Source: Spirodela intermedia (taxonomy: Eukaryota > Streptophyta > Magnoliopsida > Alismatales > Araceae). Taken from it: 64,000 nucleotides of DNA. A program made the translations under genes and the position numbers. The stretch is taken from the NCBI GenBank assembly GCA_902729315.2, contig LR746265.1, positions 8,427,392 to 8,491,391 on the forward strand, read 5' to 3'. Of the stretch, positions 22,688 through 34,863 are shown one piece after another (the stretch's first letter is position 1; the number at the start of each line of letters is the position of its first letter). The notes under the pieces are model-generated. The model had not been told where the DNA came from, searched no databases, and saw nothing but the letters and a program-made list of their open reading frames with translations.

Positions 22688-25590
22688 CTATTTAACAACA
22701 GATGATAGAGCCATGAAAAAGAGATAAAACCATCTGACATAAAATAAAAATATGTGAGGTAATTTCAGTGATGTCATGTTTGCAACCACCTTCAAAATTG
22801 CATCAATCCGAATGGTCTTTAACAGGGTGCAGGGGGGGCATATCAAGCTTCCAAAAAGAGAAATGAGCTTCGAGTAGGTGGGCTGCTCAACAAATTGTAT
22901 CTTCTTCACTGCTTCAAGGAATTGTGCAAAAGGAGGGGGACAGCCACCACACAGCGTCTCGGGGGAGGTTACAGTCTTGTTCATGAAGACTAGAAACCTC
23001 TTGTCATTCCCCTACATAGTTGGCATAAGAATCAGCAAGTGATCAATCAAAGAGATGGGAGAACATGTACAAGTAGAGGTGAAAGCAAACCTGATAGCCT
23101 TCCCACGGCAGCCTTCCTTTAATCAAAAAAATCAGAGTGTAGGCCAATGACTCAAGATCATCTCTTCTACTCGCTGTGAGGCCTAAATGTGCATGGACGC
23201 TTGCATATCGTGTTGTGCCCCTAGGGAACATGAGATAGATAGTAAGGTAGGGGTAAGATTTTATGAATCCTCCTCTTAGCTAAGAATTTAGGGAAAAAAT
23301 AGAATATCGTTTCCCAAAAAACCTGAAATTATCTGGCTGTTGGCATAAGCTGACATGCTGGCCTGACAAACTGTCCCTCCACATTGAAGCTGATTAAAAT
23401 ATTAATGACACCAATTAGCATTTGTACAGGCTCTGAACAAAGCACAAAAATATCACTGATGTTGATACAGACAGGGACTTCTCAGTCAAGACGAATTTGT
23501 TTATATACTTGGAAAAACAAACCCTACTCTAAAATCAATAGGTGCGAAAGGTGAAAACAAGAAGTGATTGGAATGCAGCAACATACCCAGCCCAAAGTCG
23601 ATGAGAAAAAGCTTCTTCTCCCCTGAGCTTCCGGGTTTACCCAACAATAAATTCTCTGGCTTGACGTCTCCATGCACAAACCTGGCATGTTTTTTTTTTT
23701 GTGTGGGTGGAGGGAGGGAGGGGAGTGCACAAGGGAGCAATGAATTGATTACTGTGACCTTTGCAAAAATTTAATTGAAAAAATATCACACTGCCACAAA
23801 GCCATACGTACCCTTTTTGGTGTAGCTTCTCAAGGATGGATATTGCCTCCACAGCAATACAAGCCACCATATTTGGTGGCATTCTGTCCAAGGAGTTAGT
23901 CAAACTCAATAGCACAATTCTCAACAGAATATTGACTTTGAATATGAAGTCAAGATTATTTTCTTACACTTGCCCAATGGATATGAACACATCCAGGAGA
24001 CTTGGTCCAAGGATGTCCATGATCTGCAGCAATCATCATCAACAATATCATAATTAGCTTTCAATAAAAAACATAATTCGAGGAAACAATAAAATGAAAG
24101 ACTCTACGCCAACCATGACGAAATAATCTCCTTGGCGGCCCTTGTAGTGCACCCTAGGCAATCCATAGCATCCCTTGAGATGGCTAAAACCATATTCACA
24201 AAGTCAGATGAAGAACGTAGTTTTAGATCGACACAATACGTAATAAATTAGAGCAGTAGGGGGTGTCTTCTTACTCATAAACTTGCCATTCATATGGGGG
24301 GCCAAATCTGCAACCCGTGCTATTTCTATGCTCAAACTTCAGTGCTACCTACACCCACCGCAGGAAAATGAAAGAGACAACATAAAACAGCAGTATTTAA
24401 AGATTCCCTTGGCAGGAGTGATGGGAGGTTGAAACTAAACCTTAAAGGCATTGGGCCCATTGCCCTGAGATCCACCAGCCACCCTTCGTCCAATGTAGAC
24501 CAGCCCAAAACCTCCTGCACCCAACATTCTCTCTACCTTGTATAATGGAGAATTTCCGACCTGCACCTGTCGATTTTGGATAGGACATTCCTATTGTCAA
24601 GATGTGATGTGCTTTGGGATGGAGAGAGAAAGCTCTCTACAGTCGCCGTCAAGGAAAGGAATGAGGGACGTCGAAGCATGTACCCGATCCGGGATGGGAG
24701 ACATCCTCGCTTCCTCCTGTAGCCCGACAACCTCGTCCACACTTCCTCCCTCGATTCCAGCTGCTTTCTCAACAGGACAGCCCGCCACCAAGTTCTGATG
24801 GTTTTTCTGGGTGGGGAATAACGCTCGGGAGAGCTGCAGGTACGGAGGGTGTTGTTTCCTGCCGGAAATCACCGGGTTCTTCTCCAGAAACTGGTCGATC
24901 GCTCAGCGATCCGAAAATCGAATGTGCCCCTTGATTCAACACGCTCACCCGTCACCGTCAATCGATAAACCTTGCTGAAATAATCTTTTCTCCTCCAGAC
25001 GGTAACACTCATCCGTCCCCAAAGAGCAATCGGATGGAAGTCTAAAGAAGAAGATAGATCCCCCTACCCAGACCAAACATCAAATCGAATCAGCAACGAA
25101 GCGGCAAAACAAATCGGAAGAAGGTAAATAAATAAGAGGAAGGAGGAAAGCCAGAGCGTTCTTCAGCAATCTCGCACCACCCGCACCACCGCAGGCAACC
25201 GAAAGTCCAAATCAAAGAAAATAAAGATCCCATCCAAAGAGTCCACAAGAAGATGCCCCCGACACAGAAAATCACGAACCCATCGAAAGACGGCACTAGA
25301 ACATAACCCCCGGATCAACGAAAGGCGAGAATTCGTCGAAAGACGGCACTAGAACATACCCGGAGCGGCCTTTCAGGGAAGCAGAAGCCTGGGAACGTAC
25401 GACCTCTCCGTGAGGCGGCGCCGACCGTGACCTCGGCGTCTTCGGCGGTGGACTCCTCCGCCGGATGCGGCCTCCCACTCTTCCTCCGGATTCGCGCACG
25501 AGAAAGGGTTCCAGAAGAACTCGACGGAGAGGAGAGGAGAAGGCGGCAGGCTGTCCGAACTCCGCCGTGCTTCGTAGAGCGAGGACGCAT
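22688..25590 (-). CDS. MUT9-like (casein-kinase-1-like) Ser/Thr kinase, copy B, 3'-truncated
   Basis: Eleven exons are inferred on the minus strand: 25,360-25,590; 24,684-24,833; 24,441-24,566; 24,275-24,348; 24,114-24,183; 23,968-24,023; 23,812-23,883; 23,587-23,681; 23,323-23,389; 23,091-23,220; 22,790-23,011. All introns are GT..AG and phases agree, giving 431 codons; reading on through the last donor reaches a stop at 22,688 (464 codons). Visible kinase motifs are the P-loop [15 protein letters not shown] (catalytic Lys), [13 protein letters not shown] and [14 protein letters not shown]. These are typical of the plant MLK/PPK and EL1 family, nuclear kinases linked to histone and light/flowering-pathway phosphorylation. 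The family usually has ~700 residues; the exons after AILK (VGQKRGR-type region onward) are missing here. The ATG in exon 1 and the exon 1-2 junction are the least certain; exons 3-11 are firm. Expression is unknown. Confidence 0.8.
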
Positions 25591-26243
25591 CCACAGAAAG
25601 AAAGCGAGAGCAAGATAGAGTGAGAGAGAGCAGACAGACAAAGGGAGCGAGAAAAGGCGCGAAAGAAAGAGAGATCAATGACAGCCTTACTCTATCACCC
25701 GCTCTTCTTTCACGTTCTGCCATTAGGTACGGATCTCCAATTACATTTCTCTTTGAGGTCTGACGTAAATTGTGCCAATTTCTGTTCACGATGTCCGTTG
25801 AAATGTCGTCGAACCCGTGTGGGCCACGTGTCCCACATCTGCTTAAGTGTCATGCCAACTCGTCGGTTCTGCTTCCACTGTCGACCTGTTGATGGTTTAA
25901 CTTTTAGCCTCTGAATATTCCGGCCCATTGGGTCACTTGGCTCGGCCCAGCCCAACTCATTCTGATTTTCTTTTATTTTAGACCTTTATATCAAAACCTC
26001 TTAGAAATTATGAGAAATTCTAGAAAATTTCAAAAAATCCAGGATAAAATTTAGAAAATCCTAAAACTCACATAAAAAATATTTCATGCATAATTATTTA
26101 AAATTAATTATCTTAAAATAATTTTTAAAGTATTAAAATACATGTTTATGTATGAATGATCTGAATGCATACGAATTAAATGTAACATGTATTATTTTCA
26201 TTAATTTTATGCACTAAATACTGATAAATATAAGGTAAATACA
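25591..26243 (-). promoter_or_regulatory. Promoter and leader of kinase copy B
   Basis: It includes a pyrimidine-rich leader (about 25,591-25,675), an ACGTCA/TGACGT element near 25,761-25,766, a G-box CACGTG at 25,825-25,830, and two TGGGCC motifs near 25,922 and 25,944. These are plausible cis-elements of a light- or growth-regulated plant gene. No clear TATA box was found. Beyond about 25,980 the sequence becomes AT-rich and ends at an 18-bp LTR stub (26,244-26,261). Copies C and D are nearly identical here. Confidence 0.55.
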
Positions 26244-27030
26244 GATAATGAAGACTTATCAACCACAACATAATAACTAGACTAAGATGATCTAGTTCAA
26301 TCGTTTTCATCCACAATATACTATCATTAGCCATTTATTGTCGCACCACATACCCATGAATACAACCTAAAACTCCTTCATACTTCAAAGAATAATGATC
26401 ATGGTAAAGAATTCACCTATCTTTTTTTCATGAGATCCACACCCCTAATCTAGAGAAGGTAAACTTTTCTAATTGACTTACCCTTTTAAAGGAGCATTAG
26501 GCTTTGTTCGTTTAAGCATACGTGTTTGTGCAAATAATCAATGCAGCAAAAGTTTTAAAATATTCAGAACATTTTTGAATTTTTTTGTTCTCCCCCCTAC
26601 TTGAATGATGCATTATCTCTAATGCATGCAAATGAAGGAAGAGATAAGCTCCCCCACTTAAGTCTTGCATTGTCCTTAATGCATGTGAGAGGAGGGAAAA
26701 GCAAAGAAAATTCTGATTTTTATGCCCCATCTACTACATTGTTGCCCCTGAATAGTTCTAACTAAAGCACTCGACCAATAAAATATGTCTGAAACAAAAG
26801 CTAGTAAGGAAATGCATAAAAAGAAATGATAGTTCTGCTCACAATAAAATATGTGCATACACACAAATAGATAAAGTCCTCAAATATCTGCTAGGGACCA
26901 GCCAATCACCTCTCTTTATGTCCTAAGTACATCAAGTAATCTATTCTCTTGATCCTTAGACAAATACGATGATATAATCATTGGATAAGTTTGATGTTAA
27001 TCAAAAAATACATACTTTAGTGAAGATGGT
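26244..27030 (-). repeat. LTR stub and ~750-bp internal segment upstream of kinase B
   Basis: 26,244-26,261 is the reverse of TGATAAGTCTTCATTATC, the first 18 bases of an E-type LTR; the rest of that LTR is absent. The remainder is a non-coding segment with two purine blocks, seen here as CTCCCCCCTACTTGA and CTCCCCCACTTAAG near 26,591 and 26,650, each next to GCATTATC or GCATTGTCC. Counterparts are 39,580-40,276, 55,884-56,641 and 61,601-62,369. Confidence 0.7.
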
Positions 27031-27438
27031 TGATAAGTCTTCATTATCATGAGTTAATAATTAATTAATTATATAGTTTTAATCCTAACTCATGATATTT
27101 AGACTTATATTTACGTCAAATTATGAAAAATAGTTTTTAGTTAGTTAATTTTGCTAATTATGGGATTTTATGTGAATTTATATAATTTTTATAATCTTAT
27201 TTTTGAGTTAAATAAAGAGAAATAAAATAAAAAGATAGAAGAAAGAGAAAACATGCCACCTAGTCGAGCCCATAAATAGGTTGGAAGTATTGATAGGCGG
27301 AATCATGAGTAAGGGCTTGAGCGGCTAAAGATAAACTGATAGGGGGACACATGTGCGTCACTCCCCTTCCACATCACCAATGACCAATTAGGCATGCAAC
27401 AAAGAGTGGCCATACACATGTTAGAAAGGGATACATTG
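27031..27438 (+). repeat. LTR fragment split by element E_B'
   Basis: It starts TGATAAGTCTTCATTATC at 27,031 and continues after the E_B' insertion at 38,955. Its counterpart on the other side of the mirror is 61,193-61,600. The ATTAT at 27,439-27,443 is the left target duplication of E_B'. Confidence 0.75.
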
Positions 27439-27443
27439 ATTAT

Positions 27444-29046
27444 TGATGTGACTTAGTCGTTGTATTGTAAATCATGCAAATTTAAAATTTATAAAACTAG
27501 AAAATATGAATTTTCAGATATTTAGAAATATTTCTGAATAAATATATCAATTATAATTCAATAAAAATTTCAAAAATAATGGTAATTTTCTAGGTCAATC
27601 AGAGGGATGTAATATAGTATCTGGCAATTATCCAAAATTGTCCTCAAAGAATACTATTTTCTATGAATTTTATACTAGTAAATGAAAATGAAATATATTT
27701 AAAATTTACAAAAAAAAGAAATACGGGTGTAGACATCAGGATGATGCTAGCACTTGGCGAATGCAAATCGGGTGAAAATAGAGTTCCACCTAGTGATTCT
27801 TACAAAAGTCAGAAGAATCGTAATGAAATGAAGTATATCTTTGTAAATTTAAAATCAACAAATTATCACTAAATGGAACGAAAATTAAGTTGAAAGTAGG
27901 AAAATAAAATTCCGACGTCAAGGCGGTGATGCGTCGGCGATGCACCAGAATCTTGAGCATTTGGGAGGATTGTCGTGCAATGTCCATGGCCTTGAAGGCT
28001 CTCCTTGGACAAAGACAATGTGAGCAATCTCTAGATCTCCTTGCAAAGTCTAAAGATCAATGAATGGGTTGTTGAATCCTCTCTGGCGGCTGTCACCCCT
28101 AGTAGAACGGGAAAATGACAACTTTGCGGCTCTCTAGTGGCTGTCACCCGACAAAGAAGAGCTAGATGCAGGTGAGGTGTGTGTCAAGAAGCTTCAACCT
28201 CAGATCTGTGCAGCAAGAAGAGGCTCTTCATTGCATCTAGTATGCTCTCAAGAGGTGGTGACTCGTCTCCCAACAGATTGTCCTCTTCCCAATGACAGCT
28301 TGTTCGTCGATCAATTAGAGATGAGTTACTTGATGGATTTGCGATGCTTTTATCGCGAATCGTTTAGCAATTTTAGTAACAATGCTCCACGAATCGTGTT
28401 GACAAGATTTTCATCAATGATTCAGTGATTCTAGTTGCTTAATTCTTCACCAACGATCTGTAGGAAAGTCACGATAATCAAATAAATAAAATATAAATTT
28501 TGGCTTTGGGAGGATTTGAACCTGCACCGGTTGCATCCTCGCCCTTTCTGGGGAGGTGTGACGTGGGTTAAAAAGTCCCACATCAATTGTGTGCTGAAAT
28601 TTCTAGTGAATATATAGTAATACTACATTTCTGATCAAGTCCCTTTCTCGCATGTGTACGACCACTCCTTGTCCCACAGTCGATTGGCCACCAGTGACAT
28701 GGAAGGGGGGTGGCGCACATGTGTCCAATTGGTCCAAGCCACTCGAGCCCCTACTCACAGCTACTCCCCGATTGCACTTCCGATCTACTTGTAGGCCCAA
28801 TTGGCCAGTGGGTCCCCCCATTTTGTCTTATTTTTATTTTAATTTCTTTTTCTTCATTTATCTCAAAAGTAAAACTATAAAAATCATGTAAAATCGTATA
28901 AAGCCACATAATTACCCAAAAATTCACGTTAATCAATTGAAAACAACTTTTCACACTTTAACATAAATATAAGTCTATTTATCATGAATTAAGGCTAAAA
29001 CTATATTATTTACTAATTATTAACTCATGATAATTAAGACTTACCA
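27444..29046 (-). repeat. 3' LTR of E_B'
   Basis: On the minus strand it begins TGGTAAGTCTTAATTATC (a mutated TGATAAG terminus) and ends GACTAAGTCACATCA, 1,603 bp. The unusual TGGTAAG start is shared with the LTR at 59,585, a marker that the two are copies of one insertion. Confidence 0.85.
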
Positions 29047-29824
29047 CACCCCCCAACTTAAATCATTGCTAGTCCCTTAGCAATGGAATTACGAAAATAA
29101 AAATTTACAAATCTCAAACATCATATTTCAATACATAAAAAGAAAAAAAATACAATCAGAAATGATGCACCTTTAGACACTTTAGATTCTTATATCAAGT
29201 ATTTAAGAATGATGTCAAGCACTTAAATGTTTAAGCATTTCTTCGAATAACAATCTAGACTTCACTTCTTCTATTCACATCTTTATCACTTCTTCACTCA
29301 TAGATATATTTACAAGATGTTCTAATTATTAATACTCATCCAAGAATATATATTGATCTTATATTTCCTTTTTTTCATGGCTTGATTTTTGAAGTTTGTA
29401 CTATATTTCTTCCTTCTCTTTTTTTTTATATATATAGTGGATAAGTAGCTTTTTTCGTAGAAAAATTTTGACAATAAGAATGATGTCTCACACCCTCTAT
29501 GTGTACACTTCATTTTCAGGGCTTTCACTTTATCCACTTATTTTACAGTAAGTGTTTTTCTATACATGATTTTCAATAATGAGAATAATGTCTCACACCC
29601 TCTATGTGTACTCTTCGTTTCTAGATTTTTCACATTGCTCTTTCTTTTTTATTTTTTTTCGAAATAAGTAATTTTTCCTCACAGGTCCTATAGATTGGGG
29701 TACAAAAATCTCCATTAAACTCAAATGATCAATCAAATTTTCACATTAAGTAAGTACTATCCATCAAGATCATGAAGTAAAAAATCTGTAAAATCAAATC
29801 CATGTTATATATTATGTGTTGAAG
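29047..29824 (-). repeat. 3' internal region of E_B', first part
   Basis: Reverse complement of the region before the E_A 3' LTR (about 11,430-12,201), including the purine tract CCCCCCAACTTAAATC next to the LTR. It is non-coding and ends at the GAGTA duplication of the second-family LTR. Confidence 0.75.
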
Positions 29825-31097
29825 GAGTATGATGGCAAGCAAGACCCATCTCCATTAGCTTAGGAGACATCGGTAGTCTGAGTTCAGCCTGATCGACGCA
29901 CAAAGATGAAGGAGCTTGGCTTTCGCTATGCAGCCTAGCCCTTTGGGACGACAACATTCCACCTCTGCGACGATGACGAGCTCAAGCTCACCCGTATCTT
30001 TCTTTGTATTTTCACGTTGACTTGTTGGGCCTCACATTTGTGTGTTAGCGGGCCCATTTCTATGTGTGTGTGTTGTTGTTTTTCTCCCTTTCTTTAGGAT
30101 TTTATTGGGTCTCTCTTTGAGGCCCAATTAAAACCCTAAGGGGGGGAACCTATGTGTCTTTCCTTTTGGGCCTCTTTTGGGGCTTATTTGGGTCTTCATT
30201 TGAGGCCCACTTAAGCACCATAAGAGGGCCTCCCTCTTTCTCCTTTTAGGGGAGCTTATTGGATCTCTCTTTAAGAGGCCCAATAAGCCCCTTTTGTAGC
30301 CTTTGTGGCTTATGGGCTTGAGGGTCTTAAGTGGACCCACCTCCCCTTAGCCCACTTGTGGGCCCCCATATAAGGGGAGGTAGGACCCCCCCTCAAAAGA
30401 GCACTATATTTTTGAGAGAGATTATCATTTTGTGAGTACCTTCTCTGTGATCTAGGATAGGGAGGAAAGGAGGAAGAGGAAGGCCATCGATACCCCTTTG
30501 AGGACTTCGTTCCTTGTGATGCTACTGCCTGAGAAGTCCCACTACCACCTAAGACCACTGCTGCCGCCGGCCATCTCATTGCCACCAGGGAGCTCGCCAC
30601 CATCACCAGACGAAATGGTCGTGGCTGCCGCTGCAGCCACCGCCACCTCTGCTGGAACCCTGTCACACTGTCGTGACGAAAGGGGCTTGCTTTGCCTCAC
30701 TATGAGCCGTCGCTGAGCACTCCGTCGAAGTCTCTCGACTCTTGGTTCGACTGCAGCCTCTTCCTCTGGAACTCCACTATAAACTCGCCGGAGCCGCCCT
30801 CCGCCACTCTACCCAGTCGCTGGCCATTCGCCGACGAACGCCGATCTGCCACCGACGTCGGAAGAGACCCTGCTGCCGTGTTGACGAGCCAAATCCAGTC
30901 CAAGCTCTGCAGGCCCCCGCCAGAGTTTCCTGACGATCCGCCGTCATCGCACTGTTTTTGGCACTGTCTAGACTAGGAGGGCTCAATCCTCCTTGGTATT
31001 GCTGCCTGGATTGTCTCCTTCCTCTACTCCACTTCTCGGTGCCACCAGAGAAGGCCGACCCTTTCGGCAATGGTTGGTTTGCCACCCAACCGCCAAC

Positions 31098-31242
31098 ATT
31101 TGGCATTCTCGCCGAAGCACGGTTGACGCTCAGCCTTCCTGACGAAGTGTCGCTGATGCTTGGCCTTCCCGCTGAAGCGCCGCTGACGCTCGGCCTCCCA
31201 CCGAAGCACCGCTGACACTTGACATTCCCGCTGAAGCGCCAC
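31098..31242 (+). repeat. ~30-bp minisatellite in the GC-rich LTR
   Basis: About four and a half units with the core TTCCCGCTGAAGCGCCGCTG and variants such as CTCCCACCGAAGCACCGCTG. The mirror copy is at about 57,388-57,535. Units differ by several substitutions, so the array is old. Confidence 0.75.
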
Positions 31243-31350
31243 CGCCGCATGCGCCTCGCGCGTTGGTTCCTACGACCCACACGCCCACCCCGCACCACTG
31301 CCCGCGTGCCCTAGGGCACGCTGCACGGCTTGCCGCACACACCTGCTAGC

Positions 31351-31465
31351 ATGCCCTTCGGCCCACCAGCAGGCCCACACCCACTAACATGCCCTTCGGC
31401 CCACCAGTTGGCCCATGCCCGTTAGCGTGCCCTTCGGCCCACCTATAGGTCCACGCCCATGCCGA
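31351..31465 (+). repeat. ~38-bp minisatellite in the GC-rich LTR
   Basis: Three units share the core TGCCCTTCGGCCCACC, starting near 31,351, 31,391 and 31,429. The mirror copy is at about 57,175-57,290. It gives no coding product. Confidence 0.75.
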
Positions 31466-31775
31466 CTGTGCCACGCCCTAAGACGATGACTTCTGTGACT
31501 CTGGACTAGGATCGACCATCGATGCTGAGCATTGCTCTTCACTAGATGTCTCTACCTTCGTTGAATCTTTGTTCCATCACGATCCACTAGGCTACACAGC
31601 CCCGAAGGTTAGCTCTGTACCCCTTCCTCTTAAGTTTAATTATCTCTCGAAGGGTTTTCTCAGCTCATCTCCACCGCTATCAGGAGAACGTAGACAAGAT
31701 AGGATGGTTATTAGATTGTGACTTCTGACACTGTGCTACATTTGTCACCGATCGTGAGCTGCAGCCCTAGGCTAC

Positions 31776-33393
31776 TGACGTGACTTAGTCGTTGTATATT
31801 AAATCACGCAAATTTAAAATTTATAAAACTAGAAAATACGAATTTTCGGATATTTAGAAGTATTTCAAAATAAATATATCAATTATAATTCAATACAAAT
31901 CCCAAAAATAGTGGTAATTTTCCAGGTCGATCACTATAATATCTGGTAATTATTCAGAATTTTTCTCAATGAGTACGATTTTCTTACGAATTTTATACTA
32001 GGAAATAAAAAGGAAATATATTTAAAATTCACAAAAAAAAGAGGAAATAAGGGTGCGGACGTCAGGATGACGTCAGCGCCCGGCGAACGCGAATCAGGCG
32101 GAAACAGAGTTCCGCCCGGCGATTCTTACGTAGGCGATTACAGACGACTCAATTAATCAAATTAAGATCTGTAAAAGCCGGAAGAATCGTAGTTGAACGA
32201 AGTATAGTTTGGTAAATAAAAATCAACAAAGTATCACTAAATGAAGCGTAAATTAAATTGAAAGCAGGAAAACAGAGTTCCGGCGTCGCGACGGCGATGC
32301 GTCGGCGATGCACCGGAATCCTGAGCGTTCGGGAGGATCGTCGTGCAGTGTCCACGGCCTCGAAGGCTCTCCTTGGACAAAGACGACGTGGGCAATCTCT
32401 AGATCTTCTCGCGAAGTCTAGAGACCAATGAAGTGGGTCGTCGAATCGTCTCCGGCGGCTGTCACCCGGCGGAGCGGAAAAACGGCGACTTTGCGGCTCT
32501 CCGGCGGCTGTCACCCGACGGAGAGGGGCTGGATGGAGGTGAGGCGCGTGTTAGGGAGCTTCATCCTCAGGTCCGCGCAGCAAGAGGAGGCTCTTCATCG
32601 CATCTGGTACGCTCTCAGGAGGTGGCGACTGGTCTCCCGGCGGATCGTCCTCTTCCCGACGACGGCTTGTTCGTCGATCAATCGGAGATGATTTACTCGA
32701 TGGATTGCGATCCTTTTATCGCGAATCGTTCAGAAATTTTAGTAGCAATGCTCCGCGAATCGCGTTGACGAGATTTTCGCCGATGATCCAGCGATTCCGG
32801 TTGCTTAATCCTTCACCGGCGATCTGCAGGAAAGTCGCGATAATCAGTTAAAAATATATGAATTTTGACTCTGGGAGGATTCGAACCCGCGGCGGTCGCC
32901 CGGCCCTGAACAAGGTGTGACGCGGGTTTAGTCCCACATCGGTTGTGCGCGGATTATTCGGGCGAATATATAGTAAAGTTAGCTTTTTAGGCAAAATCCT
33001 CTCCCGTGTACGACCACTCCTTGCCCCACAGCCGGCTGACCACCGGTGACGTGGAAGGGGAATGGCGCACACGTGCCCCTATCGATCCAAGCAAGCTGCT
33101 CGAGCCCCTGCTCGCGGCTACTCCCCGACTGCGCTTCTGACCCGCTTGCGGGCCCGGCTGGCCGGCAGGTCCCCCCATTTTGCAATATTTTTATTTTTAT
33201 TTCTTGTTCTTCATTTATCTCAAAACTAAGACTGTAAAAATCGTATAAAATCACATAATTACCCAAAAATTCACGTTAATCAACTGAAAACCACTTTTCA
33301 TGCTTTAACACAAATATAAGTCTATTTATCATGAGTTAAGGCTAAAACTATATTATTTACTAATTATTAACTCATGATAATGAAGACTTATCA
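31776..33393 (-). mobile_element. Solo LTR S4 of the E family, duplication GCTAC
   Basis: TGACGTGACTTAGTCG at 31,776 to GAAGACTTATCA at 33,393, 1,618 bp, with perfect GCTAC duplications at 31,771-31,775 and 33,394-33,398. The sister GC-rich LTR near 56,860 (reverse strand) reads CCTAGGCTACCTCACGA with a single GCTAC, the empty site. It is closely similar to S1 and S2, so it belongs to the youngest-looking subgroup. It contains a reversed B-box GGATTCGAACC at 32,877-32,887. Confidence 0.95.
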
Positions 33394-33648
33394 GCTACCT
33401 CACGACGATTGTTTTGTCGTCTGTCCAGACGTGCACCGAGAGGGCCTCAATTACCATCGTCGAGTGTTTCTCCGAGTTGTCCTGGGTTGATATTACATAT
33501 TGGTACGCCTACCTATACTTAGGTTACGTGGTTAGACCTAGAGTCTAGGGTCCAGACATTCTTATCGGATTGATCCGACTACCCTATCTTGGGTCTCAAG
33601 TTTTATTGATAAGATACAAGGGTTCTTGCCCCATCCTACATCAGATTA

Positions 33649-34863
33649 TTCCAACATTTCATGCTACTAGATTATTCTTTTAACTCAATAATAATCTTCT
33701 TAGTATCTTTTGGTATCAATCAATTTAATTGATTTAATTTTTCATGTATGTAATATGATGTAAGAAATTTGTAAATTAGATAGTTCTAATAGTTCTATTT
33801 TCTATTTTTAGTTCTAGTTTTAGTAATAATAAATTTGTCAAAAATAAATCAAAACTATCCTCTTTATAGTTGTAATTTCGAATTTTAGTAATATATGTTT
33901 AGGGGATTGAAATGTGAGAAAAAAGTCTCTAGAATTTCAAATTTCGGGATGTTTTTTGTTTGCTATTTTTGACAGGGTCTTGTCCCTGATAGAAAACCAG
34001 AAAATAGATATTGTAGTTTACCAAATTTTATTTTATTTGTATTTTTTCAGTTGCTATTCTAATACAAACACATGTTCTTAATCATCCTATAGCATAAATT
34101 AATAATGAATACTTCATCCCCCAACTTAAAAATGACATTGTCCTCAATGACACAGAAAGTTCAAAATAGAATATGTAGAAAATATAATTTTCAAGTGAAG
34201 CATGCATATGTACAAAGTTAAGCATTAAAAATATTTTCATAAATGATAAAGCTCAAAAAGACATCACCTCAACCTCATTTTTAATTTTCCACTTCATCTT
34301 ACACTCCTCTTGCACTTTTTTTAAAAAATAAATACATAAACAAATACTACAAAATTCTAAGAAAAATAGAGCTTAGAAAAAAAATCAAGCAAAATGAAAT
34401 AAAAACCATGGGTTGCGTCTCATGCAACACTGAATTTAATGTCTTTAGCTGGACAACTCTTAGATCATATAAGATGATCTATGGCCATCAAAATATATTT
34501 GTATCCCAAGGTAAGTTTCATGATATTCTTTTTCAGATTTAGCATAAATTCATATACTTTATATATACCTTGACATACTTTTAGTCAAAACAAAATAGAA
34601 ATTAACAAAAAATTATCAAAAATAATATTTTTATTTTAAAAAAAATCTTTCCTCATTTCTATCTTGTTTTGTAAGACTCTCATTCATTAATAAATACTTT
34701 CTATTAATAGATCATAAAATATGATTAGGCCATATAATTTTCAAATTAGCTCTTACACAATCTAAATTTTTTTCATCTAAATTGATATATCTAATTCTTC
34801 CACTCATCAATTTCTTAATGTGTTCTTTTATCTGCATAATCTTCCCCTACTCCATTTTATCTT
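33649..34863 (-). repeat. 3' internal region of E_B', second part
   Basis: Reverse complement of E_A positions of about 10,273-11,270. It contains the reversed purine block CACCCAACTTAAAAATGACA-like region near 34,120 (here CCCCCAACTTAAAAATGAC) and GGTTGCGTCTCATGCAACAC near 34,412, corresponding to the GGGAGACAACCC block. Non-coding. Confidence 0.7.

Larger units (their letters stand above)
29830..33643. mobile_element. GC-rich solo LTR of a second family, split by S4
   Basis: Termini are TGATGGCAAGCAAGACC...CCATCCTACATCA, giving TGATG/CATCA inverted ends. The flanks are GAGTA (29,825-29,829) and GATTA (33,644-33,648), one mismatch. The uninterrupted host sequence in E_A reads GGAGTATTCC (near 11,435, reverse strand). 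After removing S4 and its GCTAC copy the LTR is about 2.19 kb. It contains GGCCCA-rich stretches and two minisatellites. Long open frames across the GC-rich part are compositional. No internal domain is attached, so this is a solo LTR. A 5'- or 3'-truncated sister lies at 56,820-58,801. Confidence 0.82.
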
